NCBI GenBank assembly: GCA_039810005.1
Contig: JBDHWD010000019.1
Location: 1-43,293, forward strand
From: JAMLIA01 sp039810005
Lineage (GTDB): Bacteria; Chloroflexota; Chloroflexia; Thermomicrobiales; CFX8
Direction: 5' to 3'
DNA length: 43,293 nucleotides
The first letter of the stretch is position 1. Every line of letters starts with the position of its first letter. The translations under genes and the position numbers were made by a program. Below are positions 8,162 through 15,867 of the stretch, one piece after another. The notes under the pieces were generated by a model. It did not search any database and had not been told where the DNA came from. It saw only the letters and a program-made list of their open reading frames with translations.

Positions 8162-9448
8162 GTGAGCGACACACGCGACCGAAGCCATGCCGAAATCCTT
8201 GACGAACACGATCCACTCGCCGGATATCGCGAACGCTTCTACGTTCAGCCGGATCATATCTACATGGACGGCAATTCACTCGGCCTGCTGTCGCGCGACG
8301 CGGAAGCGGCGGTCATCAATGCACTCGACGAGTGGAAAACTCTCGGCATCAATGGCTGGATGTCGGCTCAGCCTCCGTGGCTGACGCTCGGCGAGGAGCT
8401 CGGTCGTCGGCAGGCAGCGATGTTCGGCGCGGAGCCTGAGGAGATCGTCGTCACTGGCTCGATCACCAATAACATCCACGCGCTGGTCGCGACCTTCTAT
8501 CAGCCCCAAGGTGAGCGCCGCAAAATCGTCGCGACGTCGCTCGATTTTCCTTCGGACATTTACGCACTGCAGGCGCACATCCGTCTCCACGGTGGCGACG
8601 AGCAGGTGGACCTCGTCCTCGTCCCCAGCACGGACGGTCGCACGATCGATGAAGACGACATTATCGCGGCGTTGCAGCCGGACGTCGCCCTTGCCCTGCT
8701 GCCGAGCGTGCTCTACCGCAGCGGGCAGCTGCTCGATATGGAGCGCGTGACCGCCGCGGCGCGCGAGCGCGGCATTCCGCTCGGCTGGGACTGCGCGCAT
8801 TCTGCCGGGATCATCCCGCACCACCTCTCCGCCTGGGGAGTCGATTTCGCCGTCTGGTGCAACTACAAGTACCTGAATGCCGGCCCCGGGAGCGTCGGTT
8901 CGCTCTACGTCAATCGTCGTCACTTCGATCGTCTGCCGGCCCTGCCGGGGTGGTGGGGTTACCAGCGCGAGCGCCAGTTCGACATGCTGTTCGACTTCGA
9001 GGCGGCAAACGGCGCCGCCGGCTGGCAGATCAGCACCATCGGCGTTTTGAGTGCAGCGCCACTCATCGGCGCTCTCGAGATCCACAATGAGGCCGGGATC
9101 GAGCGCATCCGCACCAAGTCGCTTGCACTTACCGGCTACCTGATGGACCTCCTCCACACGCGCGGATTACTGGGCGAAGCAACTGGCTATGCGATCGGGA
9201 CGCCAGTCGCCTCAACCAGCCGCGGCGGTCACGTCGCTGTCGAGCATCCAGAGGCGACGAAGATCATTCGCGCGCTGAAGGCACGTGGTGTGACGCCCGA
9301 TTTCCGGCCGCCAAACGTCATTCGCCTCGCGCCGATCCCTCTGTACACGTCGTTCGTCGATGTCTGGGAGACTGTGCGCCATCTCGAGGAGATCGTGACG
9401 TCCGGCGAATTCAGACAATTCCAGGAAGGGCGCGATCTCGTCGCCTGA
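8162..9448 (+). CDS. kynU: Kynureninase
   Basis: A 428-residue PLP enzyme of the aminotransferase class V fold. Kynureninase splits kynurenine or 3-hydroxykynurenine into alanine and anthranilate or 3-hydroxyanthranilate. Diagnostic segments are YMDGNSLGLLS near residue 34, WMSAQPPW, LDFPSDIYALQ, the PLP-pocket segment GWDCAHSAGIIPH and the cofactor lysine in CNYKYLNAGPGS at about residue 236. GGAGG at 8152-8156 favours the GTG at 8162 over the ATG three bases before it. No tryptophan dioxygenase, kynurenine formamidase, or downstream nicotinate gene is in the window, so the substrate supply is not local. The gene follows the formyltransferase-like gene closely and is followed by an MFS transporter. 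Confidence 0.93.
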   Translation: MSDTRDRSHAEILDEHDPLAGYRERFYVQPDHIYMDGNSLGLLSRDAEAAVINALDEWKTLGINGWMSAQPPWLTLGEELGRRQAAMFGAEPEEIVVTGSITNNIHALVATFYQPQGERRKIVATSLDFPSDIYALQAHIRLHGGDEQVDLVLVPSTDGRTIDEDDIIAALQPDVALALLPSVLYRSGQLLDMERVTAAARERGIPLGWDCAHSAGIIPHHLSAWGVDFAVWCNYKYLNAGPGSVGSLYVNRRHFDRLPALPGWWGYQRERQFDMLFDFEAANGAAGWQISTIGVLSAAPLIGALEIHNEAGIERIRTKSLALTGYLMDLLHTRGLLGEATGYAIGTPVASTSRGGHVAVEHPEATKIIRALKARGVTPDFRPPNVIRLAPIPLYTSFVDVWETVRHLEEIVTSGEFRQFQEGRDLVA

Positions 9449-9470
9449 TCGGCGGCCTGCGCCTGTCTAG

Positions 9471-9476
9471 TACAAT
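9471..9476 (+). promoter_or_regulatory. Possible -10 box before the second MFS gene
   Basis: TACAAT, a five-of-six match to TATAAT, lies 60 bases before the GTG start of the MFS gene in an 82-base gap. No convincing -35 hexamer is visible at 16-18 bases upstream. Confidence 0.35.
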
Positions 9477-9505
9477 CGCGGACGGCTTGGCAGGGGCGGG
9501 CTGAG

Positions 9506-9553
9506 ATGGATTTCGACCTGGAGCGTATCCGTGAGGCTCGCGAACGAGATTGA
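9506..9553 (+). CDS. Possible 15-residue upstream ORF overlapping the MFS start
   Basis: An ATG at 9506, preceded by a G-rich stretch (GGGGCGGG) that could bind ribosomes, opens a 15-codon frame MDFDLERIREARERD that stops at 9551-9553, 23 bases inside the MFS gene and in another frame. It is charged and has no known match. It could couple translation to the MFS gene or be chance. Confidence 0.25.
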   Translation: MDFDLERIREARERD

Positions 9554-10802
9554 GCTCGAGCACATCGGTCAGCGCATCCTGTTCAGGCTTCCAGTAGCTA
9601 TCTGGTCGATGCTCCTGACGGCGTTTGCTATGAGCCTCGGCTTCTTCATGCTCATTCCCCTCGTTTCGGTCTACTACACCGAGTCGCTCGGCTTCACGGC
9701 GGCGATGGTCGGTCTGGCACTTGCCGTCCGGCAGTTCTCACAGCAGGGTCTGATGCTCGTTACCGGCACGCTCGCCGAACGTGTCGGATATCGTCCCGTG
9801 CTGGCAATCGGAATGCTGATCCGGTCGGCCGGTTTCGTCATGTTCGTCGTTGCCAGCGATCTGCCGCGTTTGTTGATTGCGTCGTTTGTTGCCGCCCTTG
9901 GTGGTGCATTCTTCGAGGTCAGTGCCCGAGCACTGATGGCCACGCTCGTCCCGTCCGACCACCGCACGCAGGGCTTCGCGATGTGGTCGCTGGCGTCGAA
10001 CGTCGGTCTTGCGCTCGGGCCAGTCATCGGCTCGCTGCTGATCAAGACGAGCTTCTCGGCCGTCTGTCTGGCCGCGTCTGTCATGTACATCGTCGGGGCC
10101 GTTAGTACGCTGCTGCTCATTCCTTCCGGTCGTCAATCGAGGACCGGCATTGCCCGCCGACCTGGCCTGATAAAGACAGTCGGCGTCGTTGCAGGCGACC
10201 GTACATTCGTCATCTTCTGCGCGATCATGAGCGGCTATTACCTGCTCAACACGCAGCTCTACATCACCGTACCGCTGGAAACGCAGCGCCTGACCGGCTC
10301 AACGAGCAAATTGGGAATCATTTATCTCGTCAATTCGCTGGTCGCGATCAGCCTGCAATTCCCGCTAATCAAGCTGGCATCGAAGCGGCTTGGTTCGCTG
10401 CAGATCATTGTGACCGGCGTGGCAGTCCTCGGGCTTGCTCTCAGCGCCATCGGCCTCGGCGCAGGCTTCCCTGCAGTCCTCGCCAGCGTCGCGCTGATTG
10501 CCGTGTCCCGCGTGCTCGTCGAGCCGGTCGTCAATACGAGCGTTGCCGGCATTGCCGCCAGGGGCGGCGAGGGCATGCTCGCCAGCTACTTTGGCTTTGC
10601 AGCGCTGTCGATCGCCATTGGTGGCTCGATTGGCCAGCTCCTCGGCGGCTGGCTCTACGACCTGGCCGGCGACCTCAGCCGCCCGTCGCTCCCGTGGCTC
10701 GCGTTTGGTGCGATCGGCGCGGTCGTCACGGTGTCGCTTGCAATCTACGCTCGCACCTCCGGCGCAACGCGCCTTGAGCCTGCGGAAGCTGCCGCTACAT
10801 AA
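9531..10802 (+). CDS. MFS transporter, sugar/drug efflux type
   Basis: A 423-residue membrane protein with about twelve hydrophobic helices. The segment TGTLAERVGYRPVLAIGM after helix 2 fits the family loop motif (G-x3-D/E-R-x-G-R/Y-R), and FEVSARALMATLVPSDHR with SNVGLALGPVIGSLL carries the motif-C-like GxxxGPxxG of exporters in helix 5, which argues for an antiporter-type exporter. The GTG start at 9531 has GGAG eight bases upstream. It ends six bases before the convergent lipoprotein gene. Placed directly after kynureninase, it may export a product of that cluster, but the substrate is not shown by the sequence. Confidence 0.87.
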   Translation: MRLANEIELEHIGQRILFRLPVAIWSMLLTAFAMSLGFFMLIPLVSVYYTESLGFTAAMVGLALAVRQFSQQGLMLVTGTLAERVGYRPVLAIGMLIRSAGFVMFVVASDLPRLLIASFVAALGGAFFEVSARALMATLVPSDHRTQGFAMWSLASNVGLALGPVIGSLLIKTSFSAVCLAASVMYIVGAVSTLLLIPSGRQSRTGIARRPGLIKTVGVVAGDRTFVIFCAIMSGYYLLNTQLYITVPLETQRLTGSTSKLGIIYLVNSLVAISLQFPLIKLASKRLGSLQIIVTGVAVLGLALSAIGLGAGFPAVLASVALIAVSRVLVEPVVNTSVAGIAARGGEGMLASYFGFAALSIAIGGSIGQLLGGWLYDLAGDLSRPSLPWLAFGAIGAVVTVSLAIYARTSGATRLEPAEAAAT

Positions 10803-10808
10803 GTGTTC

Positions 10809-12071
10809 TCAGCGACCGGAGATGCTGAGTCGGAAGATCCGCCCGCCTGAATCGTCGGAGATGAGGACGCTGCCGTCCGGCAGTTGAAGAACGTCGACCG
10901 GCCGTCCCCATGATTCGCCATCATCGAGCAGGAAGCCAGTCACGAAATCGGTCACTTCACCTGTCGGCACGCCGTCCCTGAACGACACGCGGACCACCTT
11001 GTAGCCAGTCGGCTCACTGCGGTTCCATGACCCATGAAACGCGATCAGCGCGTCGCCATCGAACGAGCCATCGAGTGCATTAGCATCGAGGAACGTCAGA
11101 CCCAACGGTGCAGAATGCGCCTGCATCCTGACAGCGGGCTGGTCAACATCCTGGCAGCCGGTGTCCCCGGCCAGCTCGGGGTCGGGGATGTCTCCCGAAT
11201 GGCAGCGAGGCCAGCCAAAGTCCGTGCCGTCGGTGACGAGATTCAACGTTTCAGGGGGCACGTCGTCGCCCAGCAGGTCACGTCCATTGTTCGTTGCCCA
11301 GAGCTGACCGTGGGCGTCAAACGCGAGGCCGACCGCATTCCGCAGTCCAACTGAGATAATCTCGCCGTTCGATCCGTCCGCATCGTAGCGGCTCACAGTC
11401 GCACGAATCGGCTCCTCCTCCCGGCAGGCATTGCACGAAGAGCCGACCGACAGATACAGCTTCCCGTCGGGTCCGAATACGATCGTGCGTGACCAGTGAC
11501 CGCCGGTTGGCAAGTCGGGAATGACGACTTCGGGATTGTCGTAGGAGCCGTCGCTATCGTCGTCGCGAGCGCGAATGACCTGATTCGTTTCTGTGACATA
11601 GAGATAGCCGTCGTGAAACGCGATGCTGTGCGGCGCGTTCAACCGATCGAGCACGACATCGGTTTGATCGACGACGCCGTCCCCATCGACATCTTCCAGG
11701 CGCACCACGCGCCCGCCAGCACGATCGGCGACGTACGGCACACCGGCGTGATCCACGGCCATGAACCGTGGAGCGCCAAGCCCCTCTGCGTACACGGAGA
11801 GCTTCGTACCGGAAGGCACGGTCATTTCGTGGCCTTCGACCACGCTCGTTGCGGCAGTAACTGCGCTCGGAGACGCAGCGACCATGCTCGGTGTGGTGTC
11901 AACCGCGCTTGGCGTGTCATCCACGACGCTCGGGGTGGGCTCTATTGCACTCGACGTAGCGGTACTTGAAGCAGCCGTTGATGTTGGAGTCGGTGGAGTC
12001 TCCTCATCGCCAGTCGAGCACGCAGCGACAAGCACAACGATACAGAGCAGGAGCGCGAATCGACGCCTCAT
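10809..12071 (-). CDS. Lipoprotein PQQ-dependent sugar (sorbosone-type) dehydrogenase
   Basis: A 420-residue protein. Residues 1-17 form a signal peptide with a lipobox LVAAC, so Cys18 would be lipidated and the protein anchored outside the membrane. Residues 19-80 are a Thr/Pro/Ser-rich linker with heptad repeats. From about 82 on comes the six-bladed propeller of the glucose/sorbosone dehydrogenase family: GLGAPRFMAVD, VDGDGVVDQ (acidic loop that may bind calcium), HSIAFHDGYLYVTE, GHWSRTIVFGPDGKLYLSVGS, GLRNAVGLAFD, DFGWPRCHSG, and HSAPLGLTFLD near the C-terminus. These are hallmarks of soluble PQQ-type sugar oxidases; the substrate is not predictable and many such proteins have unproven activity. 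The start ATG overlaps the HPRT-fusion stop by four bases (ATGA), so it is translationally coupled and is the last gene of the hemQ-led operon. Confidence 0.87.
   Translation of the reverse strand: MRRRFALLLCIVVLVAACSTGDEETPPTPTSTAASSTATSSAIEPTPSVVDDTPSAVDTTPSMVAASPSAVTAATSVVEGHEMTVPSGTKLSVYAEGLGAPRFMAVDHAGVPYVADRAGGRVVRLEDVDGDGVVDQTDVVLDRLNAPHSIAFHDGYLYVTETNQVIRARDDDSDGSYDNPEVVIPDLPTGGHWSRTIVFGPDGKLYLSVGSSCNACREEEPIRATVSRYDADGSNGEIISVGLRNAVGLAFDAHGQLWATNNGRDLLGDDVPPETLNLVTDGTDFGWPRCHSGDIPDPELAGDTGCQDVDQPAVRMQAHSAPLGLTFLDANALDGSFDGDALIAFHGSWNRSEPTGYKVVRVSFRDGVPTGEVTDFVTGFLLDDGESWGRPVDVLQLPDGSVLISDDSGGRIFRLSISGR
11832..11936 (-). repeat. Five 21-base units coding a TPSxVxx heptad linker
   Basis: In the lipoprotein dehydrogenase, residues 46-80 read as five degenerate heptads (TPSVVDD, TPSAVDT, TPSMVAA, SPSAVTA, ATSVVEG). 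The DNA repeats every 21 bases. The stretch tethers the propeller domain to the lipid anchor and could vary in length between strains. Confidence 0.75.
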
Positions 12072-13048
12072 CCGCCAGAATGCTCTATGGTGTTGAAGGC
12101 GTTGGTTTCCAGTAGAGACTCATCTTCGTAGGCGGAGCGCCGGAGTACGCAGATGAACGGCAGGTTGCGATACAGCTCACGGTGGTCCAGTCCATAGCCA
12201 ACGACGTATTCGTTGGGAATATCAAACCCGACATAGCGCAGATCAACCGGCACGATCCGGCGTTCTGACTTATCCAGCAGAGCGCAAACGGCGAGGGATG
12301 CCGGCTCCTGAGAGCTGAGATACTCCAGGACGAAGTCCATCGTGAAGCCGGTATTGACGATGTCTTCGATCAACAGGACGTGCCGACCGCGAACGTCGAT
12401 GTCCAGCGAGCGATCGAAGTGAATGCCCTCCGGCGAGTCGTCCGGCAATGCGACTGACAGATAGTCGATGACCAGTGGACGCGTAATTGCGCGCGCCAGG
12501 TCTGCCAGAAAGAACGTCACGCCTTTCAGCAATCCGACGAGAACGAGCGACTCACCGGCATAGTCGGCCGAGATACGCGCGCCGAGCTCCTGAACACGCC
12601 CCTGAATTTCTGACTGCGAGAGCAGTACTCGCTCGATGTCGTCTTCAGACAGTGACGTGATGTCGATAGCGCCGTAGCCGAACCGCGAGAGCAGCTCGTG
12701 GAAGCCCTTGCGGTTGAGCAGCACGACGTTGACGGACGGGTAGAGCTCCTTGAGTCGCCTGATCTTGCGGTTCTTCCGCGTCACTAGCGACTGCTTCATC
12801 GTCGTTAGTTCGACGAAGAGATCCTGCTCAGGAAGATAGAAGTCGGGGGTGAACATCTGAGCGACGCGGCCATTGCGCCAGCGCAACGCAAATGACTTCG
12901 GCTCGTACTGCCAGCGGATGCGATAGAAGTCGAGAAAGGCTGCGAAGTCGGCCTCGGCAGGGTGGACGAATGGGGCGAGATCGTCCATATCGACAGCGTC
13001 AGTGTCGGTCACCTGCTCTATATCGTCATGATGGTCGTCATCGGTCAA
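12068..13048 (-). CDS. Hypoxanthine phosphoribosyltransferase fused to an N-terminal nuclease-like domain
   Basis: A 326-residue protein with two parts. Residues about 135-310 are a full hypoxanthine phosphoribosyltransferase, which converts hypoxanthine or guanine plus PRPP to the nucleotide: start DDIERVLLSQSEIQ, GLLKGVTFFLADLARAI, the PRPP loop VLLIEDIVNTGFTMD at 224-238, and GFDIPNEYVVGYGLD near the end. Residues about 30-122 are extra and resemble a PD-(D/E)XK endonuclease-like fold: Glu49 in QYEPKSF, MFTPDFYLP with Asp69, and LFVELTTMK with Glu80 and a lysine at 85 rather than two residues after the Glu. An acidic tail (1-28) precedes it. The usual bacterial HPRT is about 180 residues, so the first 130 are an addition. 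A TTG start overlaps the PAP2 stop (TTGA) and the stop overlaps the next gene. Nuclease activity is doubtful because the canonical lysine is displaced. Confidence 0.88.
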   Translation of the reverse strand: MTDDDHHDDIEQVTDTDAVDMDDLAPFVHPAEADFAAFLDFYRIRWQYEPKSFALRWRNGRVAQMFTPDFYLPEQDLFVELTTMKQSLVTRKNRKIRRLKELYPSVNVVLLNRKGFHELLSRFGYGAIDITSLSEDDIERVLLSQSEIQGRVQELGARISADYAGESLVLVGLLKGVTFFLADLARAITRPLVIDYLSVALPDDSPEGIHFDRSLDIDVRGRHVLLIEDIVNTGFTMDFVLEYLSSQEPASLAVCALLDKSERRIVPVDLRYVGFDIPNEYVVGYGLDHRELYRNLPFICVLRRSAYEDESLLETNAFNTIEHSGG

Positions 13049-14067
13049 TGACTTGGTCCAAATCCTTCGGTTCCAATTGGTGCATGCGGGATCAGCGGCG
13101 CTGTTCGTCGATTGACCATCTGGAAGATCGGAGCGGTGATGGATAGCCAGCGTCCCGAATACACGTACGCGTAGGTTGCGATCGCAGCGCCAACGAGCGT
13201 GTCGATCACGTAGTGCTCACCAGTGTAGACCAGTGAGAACGCCATGAGGATCGCATAGATGAACATCGGCACCGAGACCTTCCAGCCGGCGCGCAGGCTG
13301 AACAGGAAGACCAGGAACGTGATGGCCGAGTGGAGCGACGGCATTGCCGCAACCGGATTCGGGTCGCCAAGCGCGCTGTAGGTGCGGTCGTAGAGCGACG
13401 AGTTGATCTGCCGACCCACGTTCGCCATGACCCGGAAAATGTCCTGCTGCGGCGCGCGATCGGCCGTCAGCCACGGCGGCGCGGCCGGTGACAGGAAGTA
13501 GACCATCAGGCCAATGCCGAGCGTGATGACTGTCGCGATCAGATAGCGGCGGTAGTGATCGGGCGCTTTCCGCCACATGATGATCGCCGCGACATGCGGT
13601 ACGAAGAAGTACGACCAGTGGATGAACGTCGTTGCGTAGTCGTACCAGTGCATGTGGACCGGATCGAACAGGTGTTCCTGCAGCCAGATCGTCGGAATGC
13701 GGCCATCGAAGAGCGCGCGTTCGATCGCCGTTACCTGCGTCGTTCGGAGCGGCACACCCGTTTCGTCCGCGAGCGATCGAAGCAGCGTGAAGATCAGCCA
13801 GGCCGCGCCATACGGCAGGAAGGCACCTGCGTAGGATCGAAAGCGTGAGATCGGGACGGCGATGATCGCCGCCGTGACCGCCGCGCCCCAGCCAATAAAC
13901 GAGGGATTGAACACCAGCAGCAGCGTGACGACGACAATCGCGATCCCGATCCGGATCAGGATGTTGCGATGACGGCCGGCCCAGCGTTGAAAGCGCGTAG
14001 CAGCGCTCGCTTTTGGAGCGCGCGAAACAGGTGGTTCGGGCTGCTGGTCCAGATCGCTCAACGACAC
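13045..14067 (-). CDS. PAP2-superfamily membrane enzyme (Aur1/inositol phosphotransferase-like)
   Basis: A 340-residue protein with a basic cytosolic N-terminus and about six or seven membrane helices from residue 38 on. The PAP2 catalytic motifs are PSLHS at 243-247 (His246) and GEHYVIDTLVGA at 283-294 (His285). The segment YFLSPAAPPWL near 190 is typical of the PAP2_3 subgroup, which includes Aur1-type inositol phosphorylceramide synthases and bacterial inositol-phosphate transferases, and which lacks the classical first motif. The likely role is to hydrolyse or transfer a phosphate-linked head group on a membrane lipid. The start is GTG at 14067, ten bases after the [2Fe-2S] ferredoxin gene; a TTG nine bases later is possible. 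Its stop overlaps the HPRT-fusion start. Substrate is unknown. Confidence 0.85.
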   Translation of the reverse strand: MSLSDLDQQPEPPVSRAPKASAATRFQRWAGRHRNILIRIGIAIVVVTLLLVFNPSFIGWGAAVTAAIIAVPISRFRSYAGAFLPYGAAWLIFTLLRSLADETGVPLRTTQVTAIERALFDGRIPTIWLQEHLFDPVHMHWYDYATTFIHWSYFFVPHVAAIIMWRKAPDHYRRYLIATVITLGIGLMVYFLSPAAPPWLTADRAPQQDIFRVMANVGRQINSSLYDRTYSALGDPNPVAAMPSLHSAITFLVFLFSLRAGWKVSVPMFIYAILMAFSLVYTGEHYVIDTLVGAAIATYAYVYSGRWLSITAPIFQMVNRRTAPLIPHAPIGTEGFGPSH

Positions 14068-14077
14068 CTACCTGAAG

Positions 14078-14605
14078 TCAGTCAACTGGCGGTGATAGCT
14101 CAATACGATAGCGCAGCAGCGCCTTCGTCGTTACGGTTATTGTCGGTACGCCGTCGGCTTCCTTGCGGGCGATGAACCCGCGCCGCGCCTGCTCGGTGAG
14201 CCAGCTCTCGTCGTACCCGTGCGTTGACATCAGCGCTTCAAACGCTTCGCGCTCCATTGTCGGTCCGTCGGCCGTCGCTTCGCGATAGAAGCGCTCGCGA
14301 GCTGCCTCTTCCGGCGTTTCCGGAGAGAGCACCAGACGCTCAACAACTTCTCCACCTTCAAGGTGGCGAATGATGTCCGGCAAGTCTGCGGTCGTGACGT
14401 GACTATAGATAATGCCATCTGGATAGACGACGATGTTGGGTCCGATGTCGCACAACTCAATCGAATCGCAGGTGTTGACCATGACATCGTGATCGAGACC
14501 GCGTCGCTTGCATTCGATGCGGAGCCGCCCGGCCACGTTCATTGCCCCCTTCTGCATGCAGTGCTGCGCAGTGCAGACAAGGACGTGCTTTCTGTTCCAG
14601 TACAC
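14078..14605 (-). CDS. Thioredoxin-like [2Fe-2S] ferredoxin domain protein
   Basis: A 175-residue protein. Residues 1-95 match the thioredoxin-fold [2Fe-2S] ferredoxins: HVLVCTAQHCMQKGA (Cys11, Cys16) and NTCDSIELCDIGPNIVVYPDG (Cys46, Cys52), followed by the strand IIYSHVTTADLPDIIRHL. The spacing between the last two cysteines is five residues, slightly longer than the usual three. Residues about 105-175 form an extra C-terminal domain with two helices and a short beta end (VPTITVTTKALL) that resembles a light-independent protochlorophyllide or 'PCP reductase'-type helical domain (weak match). The GTG start at 14605 has GGAG seven bases upstream. It sits 51 bases after the FixX-like gene, so it may exchange electrons with it. 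Confidence 0.82.
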   Translation of the reverse strand: MYWNRKHVLVCTAQHCMQKGAMNVAGRLRIECKRRGLDHDVMVNTCDSIELCDIGPNIVVYPDGIIYSHVTTADLPDIIRHLEGGEVVERLVLSPETPEEAARERFYREATADGPTMEREAFEALMSTHGYDESWLTEQARRGFIARKEADGVPTITVTTKALLRYRIELSPPVD

Positions 14606-14656
14606 AGGCGCTCCGTTCTCCGGGCTGGTCCCGCCACGGCTGCCGGTCGAGCGCGA

Positions 14657-14965
14657 TTAGCCGAAGCGGTACTGAATCCCGAACCCACCACGCGGGTAGG
14701 TCCACTCAATATTGTCGAACTCGTTACAGACAATACGGCACGTGCCGCACTCTACGCAGCCTTCGTATGAGAACAGGACTGTCCCATCAGGCTGCGGCGC
14801 GTAGCATGCAGCTGGACAGCAGTTGATGCACTGCTGACGCTCGCACTGCAGGCACTGGCGCGAATCGATAATCCGTATATGTGCGCGCGTCGGATCGACT
14901 GAATAAGAGTCGATACTCAGCTTCTTTTCAAGCCCGACGCGATCCTGAATTCCGTCTACAACCAC
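14657..14965 (-). CDS. fixX: FixX-like ferredoxin
   Basis: A 102-residue FixX-type ferredoxin from the GTG at 14965, which has GGAG six bases upstream. Longer upstream frames would overlap the deacetylase gene and give a non-family N-terminus. Cysteines are at 38, 41, 46 and 50 (CLQCERQQCINCCPAACY) and at 70, 73, 76 and 80 (GCVECGTCRIVC), so up to two [4Fe-4S] clusters are possible. The C-terminal PRGGFGIQYRFG is diagnostic of FixX. FixX normally passes electrons between the flavoprotein FixC and its partner FixAB (electron-bifurcating ETF complex). FixA, FixB and FixC are absent from the window, so the partner is encoded elsewhere or the protein has another role. It is followed by the [2Fe-2S] ferredoxin. 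Confidence 0.85.
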   Translation of the reverse strand: MVVDGIQDRVGLEKKLSIDSYSVDPTRAHIRIIDSRQCLQCERQQCINCCPAACYAPQPDGTVLFSYEGCVECGTCRIVCNEFDNIEWTYPRGGFGIQYRFG

Positions 14966-15011
14966 GCTGACTCCGTCACGCTTGGCCGGTTGAATACCTG
15001 TCTGAATCGTA

Positions 15012-15833
15012 TCACTGACCGTTCGGAGCGCCTGAGCCGTGCGCCGATCGCCAGTAGTCCGCAACTTCTCCAGCGCTGGCGAACCAGACATTCGGATAGC
15101 CGCGGATGAACTCGATCAGGCGAGCCAGCATCTGGAGCCGTCCGGGCCGGCCAATAATCTGCGGGTGCATCGTCAGGTTGAACAGCCCGCCGTGGAGATA
15201 GATGCCATCGAACTCTTCCGTCCAGGCCTGATAGACGTTCTGCGCACTGCTGATCGGCCGCGGTCTGCCAGCGCCGAACAGGAAGAATGGCGCGTCATCC
15301 AGCAGCCATTGCACCGGCAGCTCGACGATGTCGGCTTCCTCGTGCATCCACGGTCGGAAGTCGCTCATGAGGTTCGACGAGTAACTGAACTCGTACTCCC
15401 TGAGCAACGCGAGCGTATTCGCCGAGAACTCCCAGGCCGGCGAGCGATAGCCGCGCGGCGACGTCCCGGTGATCGCCTTGAGTGCATCAATGCCCTTCAG
15501 CAGCACGTCACGCTCGTCATCGAGCGAGAGGTTCGTCGCATGCTCGTGGATCCAGCCGTGGTGCCCCAGCTCGTGCCCTTCGGTGTGGATTCGCTCGATG
15601 ATCTCCCGATGATTCTCGGCGGTCCAGCCGGGAACGAAGAAGGTGCCGGGCAACCCCTCCCGCTGCAGCAGGTCCAGGATGAGCGGCACGGCCACCTTCG
15701 CGCCATAGGTGCCCTGCGATAGCAGGCCGGGGCGCGACAGATTCGACATGTCGCCCGAGATCCAGAGCGTCTCAGCGTCCACGTCGAACGTAAGCGTGAC
15801 GACACATTGGACGTCGTCTGGCCAGATTCCCAC
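15012..15833 (-). CDS. Polysaccharide deacetylase (NodB-type), PuuE/HP0310-like
   Basis: A 273-residue cytosolic protein with the NodB homology domain. Motif 1 is TFDVDAET (the two Asp of the metal site), motif 2 is HGWIHEH (metal-binding His pair), motif 3 is GYRSPAWEFS, and the C-terminal NLTMHPQIIGRPGRLQML carries the catalytic His region. These features fit the cyclic-imidase/PuuE and HP0310 subgroup, which acts on peptidoglycan or on allantoin-like cyclic substrates and lacks a signal peptide. A GTG start at 15833 has GAGGAG six bases upstream. It is 34 bases after hemQ and 46 bases before the FixX-like gene. Whether it acts on the cell wall or on a small amide cannot be decided. Confidence 0.85.
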   Translation of the reverse strand: MGIWPDDVQCVVTLTFDVDAETLWISGDMSNLSRPGLLSQGTYGAKVAVPLILDLLQREGLPGTFFVPGWTAENHREIIERIHTEGHELGHHGWIHEHATNLSLDDERDVLLKGIDALKAITGTSPRGYRSPAWEFSANTLALLREYEFSYSSNLMSDFRPWMHEEADIVELPVQWLLDDAPFFLFGAGRPRPISSAQNVYQAWTEEFDGIYLHGGLFNLTMHPQIIGRPGRLQMLARLIEFIRGYPNVWFASAGEVADYWRSAHGSGAPNGQ

Positions 15834-15867
15834 GTGTGTCTCCTCATTGTCGGGCGACTGTCGTCAA

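Noticed and set aside
8276..9157. Minus-strand frame of 293 codons
   Set aside because: Shadow of kynureninase, which has all its catalytic motifs on the plus strand.
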